Positions 22,130 to 33,866 are shown, counted from the stretch's first letter. The stretch: DNA of 64,000 nt from Diphasiastrum complanatum (GCA_029204225.1 CM055099.1:51663298-51727297); one strand, 5' to 3'. Made by a program: numbers and translations. The notes: a model not told the origin generated them from the letters alone.

Positions 22130-22675
22130 ATGAACTTCGATGGAAGGGACCTGAAGTGTAATTCACATTCCAACTTCATTAAAAATTTTCAGACACCTGA
22201 GGAAGCATTCATGAAGAAGAAGCCAAAGGTGAACCACTTGCAAATCTTTGGATGTAAGGCCTTTGTACACATTCCTAAAGAAGAAAGACGTAAACTTGAT
22301 GTAAAAGCTATCAAGTGCATACTCCTAGGATATGATGATCATGTGAAGGGTTACAGATGTTTTGATCCAGTGAAAAACAAAATCCAATTAAGTCGTGATG
22401 TTATCTTTGATGAATCCAAGATGTATGAAGACGAGGATGCTGAGAAGATAGACACATCCAGTGGTAAAGATGGTATAGTGAGGATACCACCTGATGATGA
22501 TCCATTCATTGACCTTCCGAGTGATGAACATGAGGATACATCTCAAGATACTACTACTCAACCTCAAGAGATAGGTTGGAGAGGTAGGGACAAACCTTTT
22601 GGTGCAAGAAGGATTGAAGTTGCAGGTGACAAACGCAAGGAGAAGGATGTACTGTGGGATACATTTTCACCATGA
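22130..22675 (+). pseudogene. Copia-2 integrase tail
   Basis: The frame contains FQTPEEAFMKKKPKVNHLQI, FGCKAFVHIPKEERRKLDVK, CILLGYDDHVKGYRCFDPVK and QLSRDVIFDESKMYEDEDAE, the typical C-terminal part of Copia integrase, followed by an acidic linker to RT. The zinc-binding and DDE core domains are missing, so it cannot integrate DNA. A frameshift near 22670 separates it from the RT frame. Confidence 0.88.
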
Positions 22676-22717
22676 AGCCGATCACCTGACAGGAAGCTCC
22701 CTAAGTGGTTTGAGAGA

Positions 22718-24366
22718 TTGTTGGAGAGCCGCGACATGGATGACTTTCCAGGATCATCTAGCCAGGGAGAGCTACGAAGATCAACAAGAGAGAAGACACA
22801 ACCTGAAAGGTATGAAGCAAATTATGCTCTCTTATCTAGCATTATTCAAAGCAAAAAACCTTCGACTTATAGTGAAGCGAAGGATGATGACATTTGGGTC
22901 AAGGCCATGGGAGAGGAGATGGAGTCAATTTCTAAACATAACACATGGGACTTAGTAGAACCACCAGTTGGCAAGAGATCCATTGGTTGCAAATGGGTAT
23001 ACAGGACTAAGTATCATGCAGATGGAAGTATAGCAAAGCACAAGGCAAGATTGGTGATCAAAGGGTATGCACAAAGTAAAGGCATTGACTATGAGGAGAC
23101 CTTTGCGCCAGTATGTAAGTGGAATACTCTACGTCTACTTGTTGCTTTAGCTTACATTTTGGTTGGCCTTTGCATCAGATGGATGTGAAATCTGCTCTTC
23201 TAATGGTGAGTTAGAATAAGAAGTGTTCATGGATCAACCCGAAGGCTTTGTAGCAAAGGGACAGGAAAATAAAGTATGTCGCTTGAAGAAAGCGCTTTAT
23301 GGTCTTAAACAAGTACCACGTGTGTGGTATAGCAAGATTGATGCCTACTTTTGTTCAAAGGGGATGGTGAGAACACATTCTGATCCAAATTCATATGTCT
23401 TATGCTTTGATGGTATGGTTGCTTTGATTGCTCTTTATGTTGATGACTTGATTATTACGGGAAATAATCAAGAAAGACCTCATGGAACAATTTGAGATGA
23501 CAGATCTCAGCTTGATGCATTATTGCCTTGGAGTAGAAGTGTGACAAAAAGGACATGAAGTGGGTTTAACACATGTGAAGTATGTCAAAGAGTTGTTGCA
23601 CAAGTTTAGGTTGCAAGATTGCAAACCAATGAGTACTCCTATTGAACTAGGTAAAAAGCTTTCTAAGCTTGATGAGTCACAATCATTTGATGCTACGTTG
23701 TATAGACAGTTAGTAGGGAGGTTGATTTACCTTACCACGACTAGACCAGATATATGCTATGTTGTTGGCATTGTAAGTCAGTTTATGGCAGCACCTACGG
23801 AAACGCATTGGAAGGCAGCTAAACGCATTTTGCTTTATGTGAAAGGCACTTCAGAGTATGGCTTGATTTACAGGAAGCATGACGGTTTACCTGAGTTGTG
23901 TGGCTATGTGGATGCAGATTGGGGAGGTGACTATGATGATCGTAGATCCACCACAGGGTATGTTTTCCAGTTTTGTGGTAGTGGATATTCTTGGTCTAGT
24001 AAGAAGCAAAGTACAATTGCTCTTTCCACCACAAAAGCAGAGTATAAGGCAATGTGTAGTGCATCACAAGAAGCTATATGGTTGAGACAAATCTTGGAAG
24101 AAGTTGGCATGAGGCAGAAAAATCCCACGACTTTACATAGCGACAATTAGAGTGGCATTCAGCTAGCAAAGAATCCAGTGTTCCATGCGAGAACTAAACA
24201 CATTGAGATTCAGTATCACTTTATACGTGAGAGGCTGCTGAGTCATGAAATTCATGTTGTTCATTGTAGCACAAAAGAACAACTAGCTGATATTTTCACT
24301 AAGCCACTTACTAAAGAAAAGTTTGATAAGTTTAGATCAAAGCTTTTTATACTTAAAGTTTATTGA
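22718..24366 (+). pseudogene. Copia-2 reverse transcriptase and RNase H
   Basis: RT starts with LRRSTREKTQPERYEANYAL, then SIGCKWVYRTKYHADGSIAK and GIDYEETFAPV. After about 23150 the frame shifts and carries a TAG at 23216-23218. It resumes with VFMDQPEGFVAKGQ, LKKALYGLKQVPRVWYSK and the catalytic LYVDDLIITG (near 23437-23466). Another shift near 23490-23545 leads to RNase H: YVDADWGGDYDDRRSTTGYV, SWSSKKQSTIALSTTKAEYK and, after a TAG at 24148-24150, HIEIQYHFIRERL and LADIFTKPLTKEKFDKFR. Both catalytic motifs remain but the polyprotein is broken at several points. Confidence 0.92.
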
Positions 24367-24409
24367 CTTTAAAGCTATGTATATGACTATATAAAAAGTA
24401 GACTCTACT

Positions 24410-24420
24410 TTAAGGGAGAG
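24410..24420 (+). promoter_or_regulatory. Copia-2 polypurine tract
   Basis: TTAAGGGAGAG lies immediately before the 3' LTR, the usual site for plus-strand DNA priming. Confidence 0.85.
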
Positions 24421-24694
24421 AGTTAGAATTAAAGTAGAATCACTGTGTTACTGTACTGTGGGTCCTATCAGTGGATAAGGATCAGTTGGCCTGGCCACAA
24501 GGCAAGTCAATAGTACATGCGTCCCGCCAACGACAACCTTGGTCATGCATGGGTTGCCTGAGTAAACAACTATATGTACAGTGTAATTTCATTTTGAGAA
24601 ATACAGTTGCTATGTGAGCTCGCTGTGGAGAGTGTTTTCTGTCTGTGTTACTGTGTAGCATGATCTGTGTTCCTGTGCAAAGCAAATTCTAAGT
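24421..24694 (+). repeat. 3' LTR of Copia-2
   Basis: Aligns end to end with 21055-21328 without gaps; about 16 substitutions, six of them clustered around the segment at 24506-24527. Confidence 0.93.
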
Positions 24695-25530
24695 CACTTT
24701 TGGTCAGCAGTATTCCATAAACTTGAAACTTCTTTGAGTTTAAGTTCTTTTGATCATCCTAAATCAGATGGCTAGACAGAAAGGACTAATCAAACTATGG
24801 AAGATATTTTGAGGATGTATGTTTCTCACCGGCAATCTCATTGGGAAGATTATCTCCCACTAGTTGAGTTTGCATATAATAGTAGAAAACATTTTGCTAC
24901 AGGTTACCGTCCTTTTATGCTTTATGTACAATTTTCAACCTAGATCTCCAGTAAATGTTGAGAGGAAGTCTGTTAAGATCCACGAGGTTGTTGATTTTGT
25001 TGCATGATATGCAAGAGATGTTGCAAGTGGCTAAGGATAGTATCCGTAGTGCTCAGGATAGAGCTAAACACTATACCGATCTTAAGAGATCTCCAAGAGA
25101 TTTTAAAGTTAATGACTGGGTATATCTTAGGATTCCAAAAGATTCTAAGACGTTACATACGGGGAAGCATTATAAGCTGTCTACCTGTTATTGTAGACCT
25201 TTCAGGATTGTACATAGAATTGGTTCTTTGGCGTATGAACTCGATCTTCAAGGAAAATTGACTACACACCCAGTGTTTCATGTAAGTCGATTGAAACTAA
25301 GTTTACACGATGGTGATATAGTTGGATCGGATGAAGATTTATTCCATTTGGAAGATTTGTCGCTTAGTGTACCTTTGGAACTTGAGAAAGTGCTCAAACC
25401 CAGAAATAAACAATTGAGAAATCGTTCTATCTCTGAGTGCTTAATTCAGTGAAAGGGTCGTACTGAGGATGATAATTCTTGGGAGAGAGTTGATAGCATA
25501 AAGAAGGATTTCTCGAAGTTTAGCTTCTAA
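24695..25530 (+). pseudogene. Chromovirus integrase, right part, with chromodomain-like end
   Basis: It resumes the integrase as FWSAVFHKLETSLSLSSFDH with the catalytic Glu in TERTNQTMEDILRMY, then DYLPLVEFAYNSRKHFATGY. After frameshifts near 24930-24990 the frame 24955-25452 reads MLQVAKDSIRSAQDRAKHYT, VNDWVYLRIPKDSKTL, then THPVFHVSRLKLSLHDGD. The tail EKVLKPRNKQLRNRSISECL, a TGA at 25450-25452, then DNSWERVDSIKKDFSKF resembles the chromodomain of plant chromoviruses. A purine-rich AAGGAGGGAAGAA near 25546 could be its polypurine tract. It belongs to the same broad lineage as the 35-40.8 kb element. Confidence 0.88.
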
Positions 25531-25589
25531 GGATAGAAGCAGTTTAAGGAGGGAAGAATTTTTATGTCCATGACCAGTACATAGGATAC

Positions 25590-25832
25590 ATTAAATTATT
25601 CATTCAAAAATTTGATGCATGTCAAAGGATGGGAAAACTCAGCTTTGCGACACATTGGCCGCTTACTCCAACTATTCCCTTAGCATCTTTTGAGAAGTGG
25701 GAGATAGATTTTGTAGGGCCTATCAAATCGATCATGCGTAAAACTTGTAGACGTTACATTCTTGTTGCTATGGATTATGCTACCAAGATGGTAGAGGCCG
25801 AAGTCCTTATCCAGAATAGTACATTGTTTTGA
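25590..25832 (+). pseudogene. Second Gypsy integrase N-terminal fragment
   Basis: The frame reads CQRMGKLSFATHWPLTPTIP, LASFEKWEIDFVGPIKSI and RRYILVAMDYATKMVEAEVL, the zinc-finger end and first catalytic Asp region of a Gypsy integrase. It differs from the chromovirus just upstream, so it is a separate insertion remnant. It ends abruptly where minus-strand Copia sequence begins. Confidence 0.85.
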
Positions 25833-25853
25833 ATTGAACAAGGCTCTGCAGCC

Positions 25854-26985
25854 CTAATCTGTGAGCTTGCTGACTGATAGTAAATTCCTTGTTAGTTTGG
25901 GTACGTAAAGTACATAATTAAGCAAGGTCAATTCACCATTTGGAAGATGAAGGCGTATAGATCTTTGGTGTCCAATCTGAAGTGTATTTGAGTCATCGAA
26001 GTAAACATACTTTGAATCAGCTAGCGTGAGTTCTTTGAATAGGAACTTGCATAAAGTCATGTGCTGAGAAGCACCGGATTCGAGATACCATAAAAGGACA
26101 TCTCTATTGTCTTGATCTTGTATCATTAGTAGTGTTGGATCTTCATGAGAGTATCTGGCAGAATTAGATCCTCCATCTTGCTGTTGCATCTTTTTGTTAG
26201 CTTCATTGTGCTTGAGAACTTGACAATCCTTGATGTCGGGATTGGTTTTCTTGCCATACTTGCAGCAAAGTTTGGTTTTTGGTCTTTGATACTGTCGATT
26301 GTGTTGTTGTGATTGTTGGTCTAAATCAGTCTACTCAACTTTAGTCTTCTTGTCCTTTGAAGATCTCTTCTTTTGGAATTGTTGCTTATTTGAATAGAGG
26401 AAAATCGCCTTCGTATTTGATGTGGATAAGCTTTTCCTTCTTCCTTCTTCCTTCAATAAACTTGCTATCAACTTTTGCAGAGACAGGTCAAGAGCATTGC
26501 TCAATAACAATACTAAGTTGTCGTAAGAGGGAGGAAGACTGGATAGAATAGACATGTTAGCATCTTCATCCGATACTGTTGGCGAACCTATTGCAGCTAG
26601 CTGATTGAGCAGCTATTTGAATTCATTCAATTGATCAGTGACAGATTCCTTCACTCATCTTGAGCGACATGAACTTCTTTCTCAAAAAGAGACGAGTCGA
26701 TACATCTGTTGTTTCATATAGACCAGAAAGAATGTCCCATGTTTCTTTGGAGCTGGAACAATTTGCTACATTAGCTATTTGTGAATATTTGATATTCAGA
26801 GATATAATGGCAAGAGCTTTGCCATCCTTAGTTTTTCAAGCGGTCAACATGTCAGGTTCAGTCGGCTTGGCTATTGAACTGTTGATGTATAGGGTAGAGT
26901 CTTTTCAATGAGTACCGTCTTCATTTTGTTACACATGTGGAAATCATCTCCTTTGAACTTGTTGATCAAGCGGATCTCTAATAAG
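25854..26985 (-). pseudogene. Copia gag and protease fragment
   Basis: On the minus strand from about 26985: IRDPLDQQVQR, then EETWDILSGLYETTDVS-like gag text with LRKKFMSLKMSEG, then MSILSSLPPSYDNLVLLLSN and LDLSLQKLIASLLKEEGRRK in ORF 26331-26555. A degenerate zinc knuckle ending IKDC lies near 26230-26280. The protease frame 25854-26189 follows with DVLLWYLESGASQHMTLCKF and LYVPKLTRNLLSVSKLTD. The protease shows ESG instead of DSG, a change of the catalytic Asp. Several frameshifts occur. Integrase and RT are absent; the neighbours are unrelated fragments on both sides. Confidence 0.87.
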
Positions 26986-27339
26986 AAGTTTAAGTTATCA
27001 CTTTTAAAAAAGTTTCACAAGGTTTTAAGTTATTAAACTTTAGTTAAAATTCTTTTATTCTTTGCAATTCTCATAGCTTTAAGCTTATAATTTTATTAAT
27101 TTGACTAAGCTTAGTGCATAAGCTTTATGCTTTTACAAGTTGTACCTCTGAAAGTACACAACAAAAGCAAAGTACAAGGATACATAACATAAAATTGTGA
27201 GGGGACATGTACATACACACTTTCGTGCCCCCTCCTTTCATCATCCATAGATTCACAAGTTTACTACTCCTATACAAATAGTTTCATGTCTTGTCAATGT
27301 AATTAAAAGGAGTAGTATGTGTAAACATCAATTGGATGG
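26986..27339. other. AT-rich spacer, nothing recognised
   Basis: About 350 bases with many AAGCTTA/TTAAG words and no coding signal, between the Copia gag relic and the Helitron Rep. A Helitron helicase would be expected here, downstream of Rep on the minus strand, but is not visible. Confidence 0.45.
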
Positions 27340-29520
27340 AACATCAACGTGTTATTTCGACTCACATATCTACATCTAAGATTTGGAGGAGAACTGTCAA
27401 CATAATGAACAGCTTTGTTTCTATCATAGGAATTTGCAAACAAGCAAATGTTATTTCAGGTAGGCTTGTTGGCTTTGTTAAGATTGATGCTGTAATTAGT
27501 TTTAACATGTTGTTGTCCATGTGTTCTAATCCTATTCGTTTTGCATCTTCTATTTCCAGATTCAAATGTCCAGATGGTTCAGACTTCATAGCATATTTTA
27601 GAATGTAATATGACCAATTTGTGTTGGAAATCCTTTGTCAGTTCATGTGCGCTTTCCAAGAAAAAGTATAGTTGAGTGATATGGTACTACATTCCTATCT
27701 TCATATCTAGGTCGATAATATATCCAATTTCTATTTTCAGAACTTACATGTGTTGGTGATGAAGATGGTTGGAATGGAAATCCATATTTGCATGAATTTT
27801 TTTTGTTGCCTTTTATTCTGCAGTTTTTTCAACAATAATGGATCTGTTTTTTAACAACCAAATTGTATAGGTCTCTATCAAATTCAGTAATAGGCTCGTC
27901 AAATTTGTGCAATTGGTCATTTCATTTTGTTGGAACACACACAACAATTTCATTTGAAATTGTTTTCGCATCTTCTTCTTCAATCCAAAACATGATATGC
28001 GCATGAACTCATCATCTGTTTTGGATCTCATATCGAATGAAATGATGTTTGATTCTTCCTAACAAGAAGTGCTTTGAAAGCAAATAGTCTTTCGTGAATC
28101 TTTCCAATCGGGCCACAAATAACATCGTGTGCTCAATCGGACAATTTTGCCAATCAAAATCCATGTTTATTTGTTGAGCAATCTTCTCTATTTCAGTGAT
28201 TTCAAACCATCTCGTCTCTGAATTTTCATCCGCAGTCAACGTTAAAAAAAATTGGGGAGTCCCCAATGTTCAACCATTGTTAAAAGATCTTTTAAATTGC
28301 GTCTATGCCAAGATGGTGTGTTTGGAATTTCAATTGGTAGAGTATATTTTAAAACATGAATGAATATTTGTTGTTCAGATGCTTTCTTATTCTTTGAGAG
28401 ATAGCTAATTATATCTTTTTGTAGTACTATTGATGGAATGCTATTTGATATTAAAATTGCTTGTCTAATTTGGTATAAGACTATTATGTAGGGTGGATAT
28501 AGTGTAAAAATCGAAAAGAAAGAACTTGCTCGTAGGCTAGCATAATCAAGGAAGCTTATATTTCCATCATAAAATCCATGAGCAAATGGAAATAAAAAAG
28601 GAAACAAGCTCGTTTCCAATGTTAAGTTAGGTTCGTCATGATGTTGACTATTATTTACAAGCCCTATATGTTTTGAATAAACTTTGTTATTGTTTCTTAG
28701 TTTTATATTTGAATTTTGATAAATATCATGATGTCGTTTGTCATTATGCTTCGATAATGGGGTTGTATCTTCTAGTAGAATATATGATTTTTGGAGGGGA
28801 TCAACGGTCATAGTTTCATATGCAATATTGCTAGGGAGAAGATGATCGATAGATTGTAGAGAAATGAAGGCTAGACTATTGTCCGAAGCATTTTTTTCAT
28901 AGATGGTGTAAAACTTTGCAAATAGCGGATCATGTTCCAAATTTTGTTTTAACAATCTGTGGAGGGACTTTTCTTTGTAGACTCATTTTCAATATGTAAA
29001 TCACATGCAATTGCATTATCAAGCAATGGTTTTCTTGTGATCTAGCCTTCGGAAAAAGATTTATATCGTCTTTTTGTTTCAATTGAAACATCAACGAAAG
29101 CTAGATTTTGCACTAGAAAAGGCTCTAATCCCAATATGCTTCGTATATATTCAGGTGATTGAAATACAGTGTAGTGTATTCTATGTTTATTTTTGACACA
29201 ACAATTACAGACATACCATTTTTTTTCAATTCATTTCCGTATGTATTTTTCCATAAAAATGTATTGGCTATTGCGTATGGAGGTATGTTATCAATTTCTA
29301 ATATGTTTTTTTTGGAAATGTGGTGCATGGAAAAAGTTGAGCTACCACAAGTGGAATAACATTTCATACATTTTACTAGATTCATACTGGTTTCTGACCA
29401 TTGTTTATTCATCTTTGAAATTTCTAGTCGCGACCTGTTGAAGAGTATAAAATTGTCCCTTTGTTTTGTCAATGTTCTTTGTCTAGCGAAGGAGCGTTTT
29501 GGCTTCAAGAATGATGTCAT
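27340..29520 (-). mobile_element. Helitron Rep (HUH endonuclease) region, degenerate
   Basis: The minus strand shows the Helitron protein in order. An N-terminal part has a Cys-rich CMKCYSTCG segment (29125-29520). The Helitron-like N domain (28242-28955) includes LETSLFPFLFPFAHGFYDG. The Rep core follows: WGLPNFF / GTPQFFLTLTADENSETRW (28012-28266), then, after two stops, the HUH signature HAHIMFWIEEED (about 27975-28010), CKYGFPFQPSSSPT (27760-27800) and NVVPYHSTILFLG. A further part, KSEPSGHLNLEIEDAKRIGL (27362-27589), precedes truncation. Rep nicks and joins DNA during rolling-circle transposition. Multiple stops and frameshifts inactivate it, and the PIF1 helicase half is missing. Confidence 0.88.
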
Positions 29521-29955
29521 GAATATAGTCTAAGCAACAAGAAAGATGGCAATTAAAATCCGTATTAAAATGTAAATGCTAAAAAATGAAGATTGCAATA
29601 TGCGTTTTTGAATTGAAAAGCTACAAAATGAGAAGATAAATTTATTATTTGAAGTTTCGAAAAGAGGAAGTAGTCGTTATATAGAGGCCTGCAAACATAT
29701 AAACATACCAAAAGATTTAATATCACATATTTTCATAACTCATTTTAAATTTCAAACATATTAGGAAATAAACTCATAAAAATATATATTTGTAATCACG
29801 TTCTATGAAAATATCATGACATGTAATATGACTTATATCTGTTTTTTGTTCTTTGTAGATAGTATCTATAAATTTAAAATACATAAAATGCAGGCATTAT
29901 TTCGGCCATTGGTCGAAGATATTGATCTGGACGCAAGTTAAATCTCTTAAGATTA
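29521..29955. other. AT-rich spacer between Helitron Rep and kinase fragment
   Basis: About 430 bases with no coding signal. It would be the region upstream of the Helitron reading frame on the minus strand. Confidence 0.5.
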
Positions 29956-30726
29956 TTATCTAAATCTTGTAAATTTTTTCTTGCATGCTCGTTTGCAATA
30001 ATATTTTTTTGCGATAATATATTTGATATGCTCTACGTTAGCTTCTGCAAGGCTCTGATTCCAATCAAGATAGTGCAACTTACAAAACTCTTCACAAAAT
30101 GTAATGAGTTCAGTGATCAGCCATGCCACTGACCATGTGTCTGTAGCTCTCGTGTACACATAGTTGTGATTTAGCAACTCGGGAGCTAACCACGGTCGAA
30201 GGGCATGGATTGTCGGATTGGCTACACAAGTTTTCTTTGTTTCGTATTGGATTCTTACTGCCATTCCCCAATCAATAACACCAATTCTGGGATGCATTTG
30301 GTTGGTGAAATCTATCATGACATTAGCTGCGTGCAAATCACAATGTAAAAGGAATTCATTATGTGCAAATGCCATAGTTTGCACAAAAGCATGTGAGATG
30401 CCTCACACATGGTCACAAATTGATTTTATCTTGACCGTCTCATCTGACAATATAATAGGGTCTACTTGAGAACCCTTCACCTTACCATTTCCTTGCAACT
30501 TTGTCATGGCTCTTCTGAACGAGCCAGTCTTGATTGGTAGTTTCATCATCATATCATCCAAACTACCTCCATTGAAGTATGGAAAGATAGAGACCAAAGG
30601 AGGTTGTCGTGTATGTCCAATACTCCGCACAATTCCCATGTGTGCAATATCAAAGCTAACCTCTTGCGCGAACGATTTCAATCTATCTTGCCGCTCACCT
30701 TTGTATCTATTGAAAAGTAATCATGC
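29956..30726 (-). pseudogene. Protein kinase domain fragment with one in-frame stop
   Basis: One minus-strand frame runs from about 30726 to 29956, broken only by TGA at about 30403-30405. Before the stop: FAQEVSFDIAHMGIVRSI (alpha-C region) and VSIFPYFNGGSLDDMMMK (hinge). After it: FLLHCDLHAANVMID (catalytic loop, HCD in place of HRD), GVIDWGMAV (DWG in place of DFG), LRPWLAPELL (APE) and DTWSVAWLITEL (helix F). The glycine loop and ATP-binding Lys are absent; a TTTTCAATAG acceptor-like site near 30706 suggests they were on a lost upstream exon. I cannot name the kinase family. It lies just upstream of Helitron Rep on the same strand, so capture by the Helitron is possible but unproven. Confidence 0.8.
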
Positions 30727-31095
30727 AACAAACAACCATGGTAGTTATAGATTCATCAATAGCACCTGACCAACTGAATAGTTGTGCACAAATGTGAATC
30801 AATAATTATCAAGTACAAGAATGATTATTATGATTCATCAATAGCACATAGCGAATTGAATAGCCGTGGACCATAAATGAATTCAGACTAACCACAAATT
30901 AGAGACTAACCATGCAACAAACAACCATAGTAGTTATACATTCATCCAAAACACGTAGGTAAATGAATAGTTGTGCATGAAGGAGAAATCTGTAATTATT
31001 GACAGAAAAGAGTTTATTAGGAATTCATTAATAGCACATAGGAAAATAAATAGCTGCGCACCAAAAATTAATCTAGAATAAGCACAAACATGGAA
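30722..31095. repeat. Tandem duplication, 189-bp unit
   Basis: CATGCAACAAACAACCAT occurs at 30722 and 30911, each followed by GTAGTTATA.ATTCATC, TGAATAGTTGTGCA and TTCAT.AATAGCACATAG. The copies differ by scattered substitutions and small indels. Confidence 0.8.
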
Positions 31096-31151
31096 AAGCA
31101 ATATTAAAAATTAAAACTAGGAACTTGAATATGAAACTGCCTTGGATTAGA

Positions 31152-32768
31152 ATTTTGGAAACTGGTTTTTCTAAGTGTTTGTCATACTAAAACATTTTCT
31201 TGGTTTGGATCGATACTGCAAAATAGATGTGCAGATCTAGAAGGTGAGAAGGAGAGATGAATTACAATCATATAAAGGCAATAGAGCTCCAAACACCATT
31301 ACAGAGAAAGGCATCCTTGTCTCCTAATCCCAAGCATGCAATTGTTTCGAGCAATAATACCTAGAAAAAATTAGCTCAATTATTTTATCGCATAGACTCA
31401 AATGAGGAAACTGTGAACATGGTCTTTGACTGCCCAAATCTAAATAGACTTCATGATTAATATGTTAGATATTATAGTGGTTGAACAACAGACTACACTG
31501 TTTTGCCAAGTGATTAGCCCTTTCGGTAAATCAACTATCGTACTACAAACGCATTGGATTATATCTTCATTTATTCGCGCGCGCACATTGGTTACACGTA
31601 TTAATTTTCAAAAAGTTCCCAGAAAATATTGATTGGTTCCAATAGTAACAGTCCATGCAAAAACAATTACATTTCAGAATTTCAATTGACAAACTACCAT
31701 GAAATTCCAAACAACTTTCAATTTGCAAAGTGATAGTGCATGCACAAAGAAAACATACTTCTGTTACAGAGAAAGGCATCCTTATCTCCTAATCCCAAGC
31801 ATGCAATTGCTTCGAGCATTAATACCTAGAAAAAATAAGCTCAATTGTTTAATAGCACAAACTCAAATGAGGAAACTGCCAACACGATCTTTGAGTGCCC
31901 AAATCCAAATAGACTTCATGATTAACACCTTAGATATTATAGTGGCTGAATAACATACCACACTATTTGGCCAAGTTATTAGTCCTTTCGATAAATCAAC
32001 TATCCTACTAGGCATTGCATTATATCTTCCTTTATTCACGCGCGCGCATGTTTGTTTGCGCTTCTATGTGATCTCACTATACATATGTTTGTAATCCTTT
32101 TCCATCTTAAGATGTGAAACATATGAACAACAATAATTTATCCATTTTAAAATGATGAAATAATGTCAATTGGATGCGAACAACCTTTTTTAACATTGTT
32201 AGTAGTTGTTATAAGTTAGAATTGTTAGTATTCTTTTGTTGGCATGTTGCCATGAAGAGGTGGCAATTGTCCTCTTCAGATTTTTCAAGAAGGAGATTAT
32301 GCATGTCTCCGTACAATTTCGCAGTATGAAGTTTGAACTTTGAAGTTTGCCAAAGAAAAGATCGTTCGCATCTAATTGACATTATTTTACCGATGTAAAA
32401 TGAATATAAATAACTTGTACTCATCTTTTGAGAAAAGTCAGTAGAGCTCTTCAAAGTTGAATAATATATGCAAGTAAAGTTTGGTGAACTTACATCATAT
32501 ATTACAGAAGAAAGTAGATCATGCCTATGTGATTCAGATCTCGTTCATTTTGCAAACTCTTGGTTTTTCTAAGTTTTTGTCATACAGAAATATTTTCTTG
32601 GTTTGGATCGTGACTGCACAATACATGTGGCAATCTAGAAGATGAGAAGGAGTGATTAATGAAAAGCATATATAAAGGCAATAGAGCTCCAAACACCATT
32701 ATAGAGAGAGGCATCCTTGTCTCCTAACCGCAACCATGCAATTGCTTCTAGCATTAATACCCAAATTT
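31152..32768. repeat. Dispersed direct repeats, three copies of a 210-440 bp block
   Basis: Copy A is 31152-31590, copy B 31762-32050 (offset about 455) and copy C 32555-32768. Shared words include TATAAAGGCAATAGAGCTCC (A, C), GAGAAAGGCATCCTT and TCAAATGAGGAAACTG (A, B), and a GCGCGCGC end near 31577 and 32042. No coding content was found between them. Likely a fragmented local duplication or pieces of a non-coding repeat family. Confidence 0.75.
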
Positions 32769-32833
32769 GCAAAGAACAACATGCATGAAGTTGTTTAGTT
32801 GACAAACTGCTTAGCTCTATTGTTATACAATAG

Positions 32834-33439
32834 GTCAATACGTTTCAATAATAATATAAACTATTATTGTTTGACATACAGAACAACTTCAATTCTGTTA
32901 TTCTGGAAACGAATCGTAATACTCAAAGAAACGATTTTGAAAACATGTATTAAGCTTTCCAAATAGATTCTACCAAAATACTCTCTTAATATTTGAAAAC
33001 GATTTTGAAAACATGTATTAAGCTTTTGAAACAGATTTTACTGAAATACTCTCTTAATCTTTGCATAGAATCTCATATTTTAATCCTCGCATGCATATAG
33101 GAAGTTGGCGTTTGCTAGCAGGAAGAAGCAGCTACATGCTAGGTATTGGATTGTACCTTCCTTTACCCAATACGTCAATACGTTTCAATAATAATATAAA
33201 CTATTGTTGTTTGACATACAGAACAACTTCAATTTTGTTATTCTGGAAACGAATTGTAATACTCAAAGAAACGACTTTGAAAACACATATTAAGCTTTTC
33301 AAATAGATTCTACCAAAATACTCTCTTAATATTAAAAAACGATTTTAAAAACATGTGTTAAGCTTTTAAAACAGATTCTACTAAAATACTCTCTTAATCT
33401 TTGCATAGAATCTCATATTTTTATCCTCGCATGCATATT
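32834..33439. repeat. Tandem duplication, 340-bp period
   Basis: GTCAATACGTTTCAATAATA begins at 32834 and 33174, and both copies end TCCTCGCATGCATAT near 33099 and 33438. Each copy contains an inner duplication of ATTTTGAAAACATGTATTAAG / TACTCTCTTAAT. Confidence 0.85.
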
Positions 33440-33866
33440 TGTATAGTCTTGAAAAACATGACTAAAACATACCTCAAGATTTTAACAACTTCTATGTTCT
33501 TGTGTTGCAATCGCTGCTGTGACACGAAAGCTTCTATACAGCAAAGCTTGGAAATGATTCTTGATGAGACCAACGAGTTTTGTAGGAAACTGTCCATTTG
33601 AGCAAGAAAACACATGCATTTCAGATTTCCAATTCAGAAACTACCATGATAGTTTTGCATGAAAGTGTCCGTCTGATTACAACATAACTCTAAAGTGATC
33701 ACAGATCAGAAAGATTTCCAAGAAATAAGTTCCAACAAATAAATTTGAGTTCTGACAATAACAGTCCATACAAAAACAATCACATTTCAGATTTTCAATT
33801 CAAAAACTACCAAGAGATTCCAGACAACTTTCAATCCGCAAACTCATAGTGCATGCAAAAAGACCT

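Larger units (their letters stand above)
21055..24694 (+). mobile_element. Copia retrotransposon with both LTRs and target-site duplication (Copia-2)
   Basis: A 3.64-kb insertion into the chromovirus integrase. It has two about 274-bp LTRs (21055-21328, 24421-24694) with about 16 differences by eye (about 94 percent identical), a primer site directly after the left LTR, a purine tract before the right LTR, and the duplication CACTT (or GTCACTT) at 21048-21054 and 24693-24699. Coding begins only at the integrase tail near 22130; gag, protease and the integrase core are missing, so it is an internally deleted, non-autonomous copy. RT and RNase H are present with a frameshift. Confidence 0.95.

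Noticed and set aside
25590-25832. Integrated pararetrovirus instead of Gypsy
   Set aside because: The frame matches Gypsy integrase, a domain that plant pararetroviruses lack; no movement-protein or coat motif.
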